This document shows, piece after piece, positions 6,203 to 12,971 of a stretch of 14,009 nucleotides of DNA; positions within the stretch are counted from its first letter, which is position 1, and each line of letters begins with the position of its first letter. The notes beneath the pieces are model-generated. The model was not told the DNA's origin. It saw only the letters and a list, made by a program, of their open reading frames with translations, and ran no database searches. This DNA is from Streptomyces viridochromogenes (GTDB lineage: Bacteria; Actinomycetota; Actinomycetes; Streptomycetales; Streptomycetaceae). Position numbers and translations under genes: made by a program. The stretch is from assembly GCF_001270495.1 (NCBI RefSeq), contig NZ_LGUR01000016.1:1-14009 (forward strand), read 5' to 3'.

Positions 6203-6254
6203 CTACTGCGTGAGGCCCGTCACGCACACTTTCCCGCCATCTCCTGGAGCCTTC

Positions 6255-7412
6255 ATGCGACCCGCCAGACTCTCCGCCGTCACCGCTGCCGCCACCGTGG
6301 CGGCTCTGACCGCCGTCACGGGGTGCACCGAGAAGGGCAGCTCGGCAGGTGGCGACCGGGTCGTCAACGTGACCTCGACGGACGACAAGTGCGAGGTGTC
6401 GAAGAAGGAGTTCCCGGCCGGGCACGTCGAACTCGCCATCGAGAACAAGGGTTCCAAGGTCACCGAGGTCTACATCCTCTTCCCGGACGACCGCATCGTC
6501 ACCGAGCGGGAGAACATAGGCCCCGGCACCAAGCAGACCGTCACCGCCGAGGTGAAGGCGGGCGACTACACCATCGCCTGCAAGCCGGGCATGAAGGGCG
6601 ACGGCATCCGGCAGGCCGTCAAGGCCACCGGCGAGGGCGCTGCCGCCAAGCGCGACCCGCGGCTGGACAAGGCCGTCGCCGCCTACCGCGCGTACACGCA
6701 GGCACAGGCCGACGAGACGCTGCCGAAGGCGGAGGCGTTCGCCAAGGCCGTCAAGGACGGTGACATCGAGGCCGCGAAGAAGGCGTACGCCCCCTCACGC
6801 ATCGGCTGGGAGCGCACCGAGCCGGTCGCCGAGTCCTTCGGCGACATCGACCCGAAGGTCGACGTCCGCGAGGACGGCCTGGAGGACGGCCAGGACCCGG
6901 CCACGGACTGGACCGGCTGGCACCGCCTGGAGAAGGCCCTCTGGCAGGACAAGAAGATCGGCGACCGCGAGAAGCAGCTCGCCGACCGGCTCGTCACCGA
7001 CCTGAAGGACTGGCAGAAGCGGGTCGGCAAGGCCGAGATCACCCCGACCTCCATGGCCAACGGCGCCAAGGAACTCCTCGACGAGGTCGCCACCGGCAAG
7101 GTCACCGGTGAGGAGGAGCGCTACTCGCACACCGACCTGGTCGACTTCAAGGCCAACGTCGAGGGCGCCGAGAAGGCGTACGCGCTGCTGAAGCCGGTCG
7201 CCGAGGAGAACGACCCGGCGCTGGTCACCGAGCTCGACAAGCAGTTCGGCGCACTGAACACGCTGCTCGACAAGTACCGCACGGACAAGGCGTCGTACGA
7301 CTTCACCTCGTACGACAAGGTCGGGGACGCCGACCGCAAGGAGCTGTCGGACGGCGTCAACGCCCTCGCGGAGCCGCTGTCCAAGCTCGCCGCCGCCGTC
7401 GTCGTGAAGTAG
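6255..7412 (+). CDS. efeO: EfeO: iron uptake lipoprotein, cupredoxin plus M75 domains
   Basis: Extracytoplasmic component of the elemental iron transporter EfeUOB, thought to bind iron and hand it to the EfeU permease. The 385-residue protein has a lipoprotein signal peptide with lipobox AVTGC (C24 lipidated), an N-terminal cupredoxin-like domain (about 32-120) with candidate metal ligands C46, C109 and M113, and a helical peptidase-M75 (imelysin-like) domain (about 130-385) carrying the family HxxE motif as TGWHRLE (H223, E226). Length and domain order fit EfeO of the cupredoxin type. The ATG at 6255 is chosen because CTGGAG precedes it by five bases and it yields a proper signal peptide; the upstream GTG at 6210 would bury that peptide. 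It heads an operon under an iron box; efeB follows after ten bases. Confidence 0.95.
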   Translation: MRPARLSAVTAAATVAALTAVTGCTEKGSSAGGDRVVNVTSTDDKCEVSKKEFPAGHVELAIENKGSKVTEVYILFPDDRIVTERENIGPGTKQTVTAEVKAGDYTIACKPGMKGDGIRQAVKATGEGAAAKRDPRLDKAVAAYRAYTQAQADETLPKAEAFAKAVKDGDIEAAKKAYAPSRIGWERTEPVAESFGDIDPKVDVREDGLEDGQDPATDWTGWHRLEKALWQDKKIGDREKQLADRLVTDLKDWQKRVGKAEITPTSMANGAKELLDEVATGKVTGEEERYSHTDLVDFKANVEGAEKAYALLKPVAEENDPALVTELDKQFGALNTLLDKYRTDKASYDFTSYDKVGDADRKELSDGVNALAEPLSKLAAAVVVK

Positions 7413-7422
7413 GGGGCACCCC

Positions 7423-8691
7423 ATGACCGAGACCTCGACCGGGAATTCACCGTCCCCGTCCCGGCGTGCGCTGATCGGCTGGGGCGGTGCCGGGCTCGCG
7501 CTCGGCGCCGCCACGGCCGGCGGCGCGGTCGCGATGACCCGTACGGGCAACGACGTCGACCCGGCGGGCGCCGCGACGGGCGCCGCGATCGAATTCCACG
7601 GCGCTCAGCAGGCCGGTATCGCCACGCCCGTGCAGGACCGGCTGCACTTCGCCGCGTTCGACGTGAAGACCGACGACCGCGCCGAGTTCGTGCGGATGCT
7701 GAAGGACTGGACGGCGGCCGCACGCCGGATGACCGCCGGGCACGCGGTCGGCGAGGGCGCGTACGGCGGGCTGGCCGAGGCGCCGCCGGACGACACCGGT
7801 GAGGCGCTGGGCCTCAAGCCGTCGCGGCTGACGCTGACGATCGGCTTCGGGCCGTCCCTCTTCGAGAAGTACGGCGAGGCGTTCGGCATCGCGGACGCCC
7901 GCCCCGAAGCCCTCGTCGAGCTGCCGAAGTTCGCCGGCGACAACCTCGACAGGAACCGCAGCGGCGGCGACCTGTGCGTGCAGGCCTGCGCGGACGACCC
8001 GCAGGTCGCCGTGCACGCCATCCGCAACCTGGCCCGTATCGGCATGGGCAAGGTCGTCATCCGCTGGTCCCAGCTCGGTTTCGGCAAGACCTCGTCCACG
8101 ACGCCCGACGAGCAGACCCCGCGCAACCTCATGGGGTTCAAGGACGGCACCCGCAACATCGCGGGGACGGAGACGGACCGGCTGAAGAAGTTCGTGTGGG
8201 TGGGCGAGAAGGACGGGCCGCGGTGGATGGCCGGCGGCTCCTACCTCGTCGCCCGGCGTATCCGGATGCACATCGAGACCTGGGACCGCACCTCGCTCCA
8301 GGAGCAGGAGGACATCTTCGGCCGCGACAAGGGCGAGGGCGCGCCCGTCGGCAAGGCCAAGGAGCGTGACGAGCCGTTCCTGAAGGCGATGCTGCCCGAC
8401 GCGCACGTCCGGCTCGCGCACCCCGCCTCCAACGACGGGGCGACGATCCTGCGCCGCGGCTACTCCTTCACCGACGGCACCGACGGTCTCGGCCGCCTGG
8501 ACGCGGGCCTGTTCTTCCTCGCCTACCAGCGGGACCCGCGCACCGGGTTCATCCGCATCCAGCGCAATCTGGCGCTCGACTCGCTCAACGAGTACATCCA
8601 GCACGTGGGTTCGGCGCTCTTCGCGATCCCGCCCGGCGTCCGCGACAAGGACGACTGGTGGGGCCGGACGCTGTTCTCCGAGGAGGCGTGA
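7423..8691 (+). CDS. efeB: EfeB/DtpA: Tat-exported DyP-type heme peroxidase
   Basis: Dye-decolorizing peroxidase, a heme enzyme exported folded by the Tat pathway and, in EfeUOB systems, proposed to oxidise ferrous iron or act on heme outside the membrane. It has 422 residues. The Tat signal is SRRALIGWGG (R14 R15) followed by an Ala/Gly-rich hydrophobic run. DyP hallmarks are GFKDG (238-242, distal D241), the probable proximal heme ligand H333 in RLAHPASNDG, and the distal arginine region ILRRGYSF (R344/R345). In S. lividans the homologue DtpA is needed for maturation of the copper radical oxidase GlxA and for morphogenesis, so a role in copper metabolism and development is possible beside iron uptake. 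The gene is ten bases after efeO, with AGGGGG overlapping the efeO stop, and six bases before efeU. Confidence 0.95.
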   Translation: MTETSTGNSPSPSRRALIGWGGAGLALGAATAGGAVAMTRTGNDVDPAGAATGAAIEFHGAQQAGIATPVQDRLHFAAFDVKTDDRAEFVRMLKDWTAAARRMTAGHAVGEGAYGGLAEAPPDDTGEALGLKPSRLTLTIGFGPSLFEKYGEAFGIADARPEALVELPKFAGDNLDRNRSGGDLCVQACADDPQVAVHAIRNLARIGMGKVVIRWSQLGFGKTSSTTPDEQTPRNLMGFKDGTRNIAGTETDRLKKFVWVGEKDGPRWMAGGSYLVARRIRMHIETWDRTSLQEQEDIFGRDKGEGAPVGKAKERDEPFLKAMLPDAHVRLAHPASNDGATILRRGYSFTDGTDGLGRLDAGLFFLAYQRDPRTGFIRIQRNLALDSLNEYIQHVGSALFAIPPGVRDKDDWWGRTLFSEEA

Positions 8692-8697
8692 GGACCG

Positions 8698-9570
8698 ATG
8701 TTCTCCAACTACCTGATCGGCCTGCGCGAAGGTCTTGAGGCCAGCCTGGTCGTCTGCATCCTCATCGCCTACCTGGTGAAGACCGGCCGCCGGGACGCGC
8801 TGAAGCCCATCTGGACCGGCATCGGCGTCGCACTCGCCCTGGCGCTCGGCTTCGGCTGCGCACTCGAATTCGGCTCGCAGGAGCTGACGTTCGAGGCGCA
8901 GGAGGCGCTCGGCGGGTCTTTGTCGATCCTCGCCGTCGGGCTGGTGACGTGGATGGTGTTCTGGATGCGGCGCACCGCCCGGCACCTGAAGTCCGAGCTG
9001 CACGGCAAGCTGGACGCGGCCCTTCAGATGGGCACGGGCGCGCTGGTCGCGACGGCGTTCCTGGCCGTCGGCCGGGAGGGCCTGGAGACGGCCCTGTTCG
9101 TGTGGGCGTCGGTGCGCGCGGCCGGCGACGGCAGCCCGCGCCCGCTGGTCGGCGTCGCCCTCGGCATCGTCACGGCGATCGTCCTGGGCTGGCTGTTCTA
9201 CCGCGGTGCGCTGCGCATCAACCTCTCCAGGTTCTTCACCTGGACGGGCGGCATGCTGGTCGTGGTGGCGGCGGGCGTGCTGGCGTACGGCGTCCACGAC
9301 CTCCAGGAAGCGCGCTGGCTGCCGGGCCTGAGCGACCGGGCCTTCGACATCAGCGACACCGTCGATCCGTCGAGCTGGTACGGCACGCTGCTGAAGGGCG
9401 TCTTCAACTTCCAGCCCGACCCGACCCTCGTCCAGGTCACGGTGTGGCTGCTGTACCTGATCCCGACGCTCGCGCTGTTCCTCGCACCGGTAGGGTTCGC
9501 CTCCGGGAAGGGGAAGGTGAAGGCAGCTGATGAGCAGGGATCGCGGCCCTCGAAGGCTCCGCAGGCTTGA
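8698..9570 (+). CDS. efeU: EfeU/FTR1-type iron permease
   Basis: High-affinity iron permease of the oxidase-dependent FTR1 family, located in the cytoplasmic membrane. It has 290 residues and about seven predicted helices. Both iron-binding REGLE motifs are present, in the first helix (LREGLEASLV, 10-14) and in the fourth (GREGLETALF, 126-130), as expected for a functional permease. A GWLFYRGALRINLSRFFTWTG-type segment and a final helix near 255-275 follow, then a charged tail. The start ATG follows efeB after six bases, with GAGG overlapping the efeB stop region, so translation is probably coupled. The last 13 codons overlap the start of the next gene in another frame. EfeO and the DyP peroxidase upstream are its expected partners. 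Confidence 0.95.
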   Translation: MFSNYLIGLREGLEASLVVCILIAYLVKTGRRDALKPIWTGIGVALALALGFGCALEFGSQELTFEAQEALGGSLSILAVGLVTWMVFWMRRTARHLKSELHGKLDAALQMGTGALVATAFLAVGREGLETALFVWASVRAAGDGSPRPLVGVALGIVTAIVLGWLFYRGALRINLSRFFTWTGGMLVVVAAGVLAYGVHDLQEARWLPGLSDRAFDISDTVDPSSWYGTLLKGVFNFQPDPTLVQVTVWLLYLIPTLALFLAPVGFASGKGKVKAADEQGSRPSKAPQA

Positions 9571-10522
9571 CCGGAGCGCACTGATAGCGGCATCGCTGAC
9601 CGCTTTGTCATTGACGGCAAGCGGATGCGTGGTGGTCCACGGGGAGAAGGAAGTACTCCCCTCGACCACCAGGGCGGAGGCCGCCAAGGCGCTCCAGCAG
9701 TTCACAGCCGCGTACAACAAGGCCGACAAGGCATACGACAGCTCCCTGGACGCCGGCTACGTCAAGGGCGCCTTCGGCGCCATCGACGAGGCCCGGCTGA
9801 AGGCGGGCAAGGCGGTCAGTCCGGAGGGCAACGCGGCGCACACACCGCTGAAGCTGTCGGACCCCAAGTTCACGATCCCGAAGAAGGCGGGCTGGCCGCG
9901 CTGGTTCGTGGCCGACGCGGGCGCCAACAAGGGCGGCACCGCGCGCTGGGTCTTCGTGTTCAGCCGGAACAGCCTGACCGCCCCGTGGGAGGCGTCATAT
10001 CTGACGCTGATGGCTCCCGGTGACGTACCGGAGTTCAAGACGGACAAGGACGGCTGGGCCGAGGCCGTCCCCGCGAACTCGACCGAACTGGCGGTGGCGC
10101 CCGAGGACTTGAGCAAGGACTATGTGAACTACCTCAAGGACGGCGGGGACACCTTCGCGGACGGCCGTCACACCAGCGAGTGGCGCGCCAAGCGGGCGAA
10201 GGACGCCGTGCGGCCGGGCCTGGTCAGGCAGTTCATCGACGAGCCGCTGACGAGCGGCGACTTCGCGCCGCTGGCGCTGCGTACGAAGGACGGCGGGGCG
10301 CTGGTGTTCTTCTCCTCGCGCTACTACCAGAAGGAGACCGCCGCCACCGGTGCCGCCTTCCCCGCCACGGACAAGGCCGTGCTGGCGCTGACGACGGGTG
10401 AGATCAAGCAGTCGCTGACGGTGGAGATCATCTCCAACGGGGTGGCCCTGGACCCGAAGGGCTCCGGCAAGGTGCAGATCCTCGGCCGGACCCAGGGCCT
10501 GACGTCGGCGAAGGGCGAGTAG
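9530..10522 (+). CDS. Putative lipoprotein, fourth gene of the efe operon
   Basis: Predicted secreted lipoprotein of 330 residues that I cannot place in a characterised family. The N-terminus is strongly basic (RGPRRLRRLDR), then a hydrophobic stretch ends in the lipobox LTASGC (C33). The mature part is rich in Lys, Ala and Gly and looks soluble, with a helical start (EAAKALQQFTAAYNKADKAY) and beta-type segments later. Apart from C33 no cysteine is present and there is no obvious metal or heme motif. The ATG at 9530 lies 41 bases inside efeU, with GAAGG six bases upstream, so translational coupling to efeU is likely. This placement suggests a role in the EfeUOB complex, in maturation of the exported peroxidase, or in the cell envelope; that is inference. 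It ends 19 bases from the convergent next gene. Confidence 0.82.
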   Translation: MSRDRGPRRLRRLDRSALIAASLTALSLTASGCVVVHGEKEVLPSTTRAEAAKALQQFTAAYNKADKAYDSSLDAGYVKGAFGAIDEARLKAGKAVSPEGNAAHTPLKLSDPKFTIPKKAGWPRWFVADAGANKGGTARWVFVFSRNSLTAPWEASYLTLMAPGDVPEFKTDKDGWAEAVPANSTELAVAPEDLSKDYVNYLKDGGDTFADGRHTSEWRAKRAKDAVRPGLVRQFIDEPLTSGDFAPLALRTKDGGALVFFSSRYYQKETAATGAAFPATDKAVLALTTGEIKQSLTVEIISNGVALDPKGSGKVQILGRTQGLTSAKGE

Positions 10523-10542
10523 TCGCCGTTCGTACGGTGACT
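10521..10542. terminator. Bidirectional hairpin between convergent genes
   Basis: AGTCGCCGT (10521-10529) pairs with ACGGTGACT (10534-10542) around a TCGT loop. It is a nine-pair stem with one G-T position. It fills the whole 19-base gap and touches both stop codons. No T-tract follows, as is common for Streptomyces terminators. Confidence 0.5.
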
Positions 10543-11273
10543 CAGTGGCGGAGGGGCCAGGCCGCGGAGGTGTGGTCGGGCTCCTCGCCCACGTAGCGGG
10601 CGCAGGCGTCGGTCAGGGTCTCCAGGAGGCTGAGCGGATCGGGCAGCGGATGCTCCAGGCCGCGTACCCAGTGCACGCTCTGGCCCTCACCGGGCAGCTG
10701 CGCCGGCGGTACGAGGACGTAGGACCCACGGCAGTGCCAGCGCAGTCCCGGGTGCTCGTCCATGGTCTCGGGGTGGCAGTCCAGCTCGCAGGGCCACCAC
10801 TCGTCCTCGTCCTCGGGCGTACCTCGGGTGAGGGTGAAGAACAGCAGGCGGCCGTCGTCGCTCTCGGCGACCGGCCCGACCTCGATACCGGCGCCGAGCA
10901 GCCGCTCCAGCGCCTCCCGCCCGGCCTCGACCGGCACGTCCAGGACGTCGTGCACCATGCCGGTGGCGGTGATGAAGTTGGCCTGCGGCTGGTGGCGGGC
11001 CCAGCGCTCGATCTGGCCGCGGTCGGTGGTGGACTGCGTCTGCCAGGCGAAGGACACCGGGTGCCGGGCGGGGGTGGGGCATCCGACGCGGTCACAGGAA
11101 CATCGGTAACCGGCCGGGTGCGCGGCGGGCGCGAGGGGCAGTCCCACCGCCGCGGCGGCGAGCAGCAGGTCCTCCCGGCCACCGTCACCGGCGGCCTCCT
11201 TGGGGCGGCGTCCGCGCAGCCACTGGGAGAGTTTGCCCTGTAGGCCGGTCCGACCGCCCAACTCCGCGCTCAT
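10542..11273 (-). CDS. Prim-Pol-like (bifunctional primase/polymerase N-terminal) protein
   Basis: Protein of 243 residues related to the archaeo-eukaryotic primase-type Prim-Pol domain (primase/polymerase N-terminal family). Visible landmarks are a Cys/His cluster CSCDRVGCPTPARHP (C58, C60, C65, H71), the TTDRGQIERWARHQPQANF segment (82-100) that fits the usual T-D-x-x-I-x-x-W-x-x-x-P-x-A-N pattern, and RGSYVLVPP near 185-193. The catalytic strand, normally with D-x-D, reads DVLDVP (109-114): D112 remains but the second acidic residue is a proline. Loss or reduction of polymerase activity is likely. There is no helicase domain. Proteins of this size are common in Streptomyces as stand-alone chromosomal genes with unknown role. 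GAGGGGA precedes the ATG by four bases. Confidence 0.75.
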   Translation of the reverse strand: MSAELGGRTGLQGKLSQWLRGRRPKEAAGDGGREDLLLAAAAVGLPLAPAAHPAGYRCSCDRVGCPTPARHPVSFAWQTQSTTDRGQIERWARHQPQANFITATGMVHDVLDVPVEAGREALERLLGAGIEVGPVAESDDGRLLFFTLTRGTPEDEDEWWPCELDCHPETMDEHPGLRWHCRGSYVLVPPAQLPGEGQSVHWVRGLEHPLPDPLSLLETLTDACARYVGEEPDHTSAAWPLRH

Positions 11274-11443
11274 CTATCCCCTCGCCTCGCTGTCGTGCGG
11301 AACAGCATGCCCTATGGTCCCACCATCGTGCGCTTCGGGGGGCCTTAGCGGACAACCGGGCCAGGTGGGGCGAGGCGTACACAGCACCTGGATCAGCAGC
11401 AATGCACTGCTTTGGCGGGATTTACGCCCCTACCGTGTGCGCC
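11274..11443. other. Intergenic region, primase-like gene upstream
   Basis: These 170 bases separate the TetR stop from the start of the primase-like gene; both genes read leftward. The region should hold the promoter of the latter. I see a 13-bp palindrome, ATGGT-CCC-ACCAT (11314-11326), 41 bases before that start, and a small AGCAG/CTGCT hairpin (11395-11411). No further gene or clear terminator was found. Confidence 0.4.
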
Positions 11444-12088
11444 TTACCGCGGGTGCGGGGCGATGCCGTGGAGGGCGTAGTCGACGAGGGTGTCGGTGTA
11501 CTCGTAGGAGATCGGGCCCGTGTACTGGAGCCAGCGCTGGGCGAGGGGGGAGACCCAGAGTTCGAGGGCGATGCGCGGGTCGACCTCCCGGCGGACCTGG
11601 CCGGCCTCCTGGGCGGCGCGCACCCGGTCGACATACAGCAGGAGCGAGGGTTCGAGCAGCTTGGTCATGCAGACCCGGCCGAGCTCCTCGTTGACCACGC
11701 CCTCGGCGGCCAGGGCACGGGCCGGGACCTCGAACCGGGGGTCCTGGAGCTGGTCGACGGTGAGGCGCAGGACGGCCTTGAGGTCGGCGGCGAGGTCGCC
11801 GGTGTCCGGGATGGCGAACTCGTACTCCGGGCCCGCTTCCCGGGACGCCTGTTCGCTCAGGTCGAGGAAGGCCTCCAGCAGGACGTCCGCCTTCGACGAC
11901 CACCAGCGGTAGATCGTCTGCTTGCCGACGCCGGCGCGGGCGGCGATGCCCTCGATCGTGGTCCTGGGGTAGCCGACCTCCCCGACGAGGGCGAGGGCGG
12001 CGTCGTAGATGGCCCGTCGGGACTTCTCGCTCCGGCGGGTGGCGTTGGGTGCGGGCTGAGCGGACTGCGCGGACTTCTGGGCTGCCAT
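11444..12088 (-). CDS. TetR/AcrR-family transcriptional regulator
   Basis: One-component regulator of 214 residues that should bind DNA as a dimer and release it on binding a small ligand. After a disordered Ala/Gln/Ser-rich N-terminus (1-20), the TetR_N domain spans about 22-70, with the helix-turn-helix TTIEGIAARAGVGKQTIYRWW (43-63). The C-terminal ligand and dimer domain (about 80-210) ends in WVSPLAQRWLQYTGPI and matches the style of the TetR_C group common in actinobacteria. The ligand is unknown. It is divergent from a small gene, and two palindromic sites of the same sequence lie in the 110-base gap, so autoregulation and control of the small gene are likely. The start ATG (12088) follows a weak ribosome-binding site. 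It is not iron-boxed. Confidence 0.93.
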   Translation of the reverse strand: MAAQKSAQSAQPAPNATRRSEKSRRAIYDAALALVGEVGYPRTTIEGIAARAGVGKQTIYRWWSSKADVLLEAFLDLSEQASREAGPEYEFAIPDTGDLAADLKAVLRLTVDQLQDPRFEVPARALAAEGVVNEELGRVCMTKLLEPSLLLYVDRVRAAQEAGQVRREVDPRIALELWVSPLAQRWLQYTGPISYEYTDTLVDYALHGIAPHPR

Positions 12089-12109
12089 GGCTTGAATTTA
12101 TCAGGTTGA

Positions 12110-12126
12110 CAAGACGTACCGTCTCG
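12110..12126. promoter_or_regulatory. Probable TetR operator 1
   Basis: CAAGACG-TAC-CGTCTCG is a 7+3+7 inverted repeat with one mismatch. It starts 22 bases before the TetR start codon and overlaps a TTGACA hexamer (12106-12111) that reads toward the small gene. It shares the arm sequence of operator 2. Confidence 0.7.
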
Positions 12127-12150
12127 CCGGATTCTGAGAGGCATCAAGCG

Positions 12151-12167
12151 CGAGACGATACGTCTCG
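12151..12167. promoter_or_regulatory. Probable TetR operator 2
   Basis: CGAGACG-ATA-CGTCTCG is a perfect 7+3+7 palindrome, 31 bases before the ATG of the small gene. Its centre is 41 bases from that of operator 1, near four helical turns, so two regulator dimers would face the same side of the DNA. Confidence 0.75.
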
Positions 12168-12198
12168 TGCATTCAGGAGCGCGAGGAGGAGTTTCACC

Positions 12199-12399
12199 AT
12201 GACCCGAAGCGGCGGAAACATGCTCGGAGTCGGCGGCACCCGCCGGAACCTCGGCCGCGAGGCGCTGCGCGGCGGCGGTCGGAACGGCAGGCTCGGCGGC
12301 GGGGGCGACGCCCAGGCCCAGAAGCAGGAACTGCTGCGCAGGTTCCAGCAGAAACAGGACGAACGACAGGGAGAGGGAACGACCGACGAGTCCTCGTGA
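12199..12399 (+). CDS. Small glycine-rich protein, DUF6243-like
   Basis: Protein of 66 residues with unknown function, of a type widespread in Streptomyces that I recognise as DUF6243-like. It opens with TRSGGNMLGVGGTRRNLGRE, continues with a Gly/Arg-rich middle (LRGGGRNGRLGGGGD), and ends in a helical charged segment (AQKQELLRRFQQKQDERQ) and an acidic tail. There is no signal peptide or membrane segment. A strong GAGGAGGA lies eight bases before the ATG, so high translation is likely. It is divergent from the TetR gene, with a probable operator 31 bases upstream, and is followed by a strong hairpin, making a single-gene unit under likely TetR control (inference). Confidence 0.85.
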   Translation: MTRSGGNMLGVGGTRRNLGREALRGGGRNGRLGGGGDAQAQKQELLRRFQQKQDERQGEGTTDESS

Positions 12400-12421
12400 C
12401 CGCCCATGCCCCACGTCTCCC

Positions 12422-12456
12422 GGGCCCGTCTCCCCTCACCCGAGGGAGACGGGCCC
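12422..12456 (+). terminator. Strong 13-bp stem terminator
   Basis: GGGCCCGTCTCCC (12422-12434) pairs perfectly with GGGAGACGGGCCC (12444-12456) around a nine-base loop, 22 bases after the stop of the small gene. There is no T-tract, but such GC-rich stems serve as terminators in Streptomyces. Confidence 0.8.
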
Positions 12457-12551
12457 CTCTCGTACGGGATCCCCGCCCGCCGCCCGGCGGCTGTACTGCG
12501 GGGGTCAGCGGCTGCGCTCAGCTGTTCAGCGAAGGACGGGGAGGAACCACC

Positions 12552-12971
12552 ATGCGCACGTGGACGAGACGACAAGCGCTCACATCGGCGACTTCGGTGC
12601 TCGCGGCCGCGGGTCTGGCCACAGTGACCGCCACCACCGCCGCCACCGCCGCGCCGGGACTGACGGCGGGCCGGGGGCGTTCCGGGAGCGGAGACATCGC
12701 CGACGCCTTACGGGCACTGCCCGGGCTGAGGGTGATCGAGGAGCGGCCGGGGGCCGAGCCGGGGTACCGCTTCTTCGTGCTGGGAGTGCGCCAGCGGGTC
12801 GATCACACCGACCCCGGGGCGGGCACCTTCGAGCAGCGCCTCACCCTGCTCCACACCGCCACCGACCGCCCCACGGTCCCTACGGCAGGCCCTGGTCCTC
12901 GCCCGGGGGCCAGGCATCGCCCCAGTCCGCGTCGCGGGCCGCCTTGTAGAGGTCGCCGTGGCGTTTGGTGA
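12552..12971 (+). pseudogene. Truncated Tat-exported S37 (PS-10) peptidase remnant
   Basis: The 5' quarter of a secreted S37-family aminopeptidase gene. GGGGAGGAA precedes the ATG, and the protein begins with a Tat signal (TRRQAL, R6 R7, then an Ala/Thr-rich run to about residue 34). Residues 49-109 carry the conserved N-terminal region of S37 enzymes: IADALRALPGLRVIEERP, GYRFFVLGVRQRVDH, GTFEQRLTLLH, RPTV. Family members are about 450-480 residues long. Here homology stops at about 12878, and from 12880 the frame runs antisense through the end of the Rsm22 gene to a stop at 12971. The serine protease catalytic residues are absent, so the product cannot be active. L53 is encoded by TTA (12708-12710), a bldA-dependent codon. 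A short secreted peptide remains possible but unlikely. Confidence 0.72.

Noticed and set aside
6210..6254. GTG at 6210 as the efeO start
   Set aside because: It would place 15 residues before a good lipoprotein signal, lacks a ribosome-binding site and lies seven bases from the iron box.
7447..9729. Open frame of about 760 codons antisense to efeB and efeU
   Set aside because: High-GC shadow frame: low-complexity Arg/Gly/Asp/Glu-rich product, no ribosome-binding site, and the plus strand holds three well-recognised genes with typical third-position GC.
11395..11411. Small AGCAG/CTGCT hairpin as tetR terminator
   Set aside because: It is downstream of tetR on the minus strand, but the stem has only five pairs and no T-tract; too weak to call.
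12044..12399. Longer start for the DUF6243-like gene
   Set aside because: It would read through the tetR coding end and both operators; the ATG at 12199 has a strong GAGGAGGA.
12396..12551. Upstream extension of the truncated peptidase frame
   Set aside because: The extension runs through the strong terminator hairpin at 12422-12456, and the ATG at 12552 has its own ribosome-binding site directly before a Tat signal.
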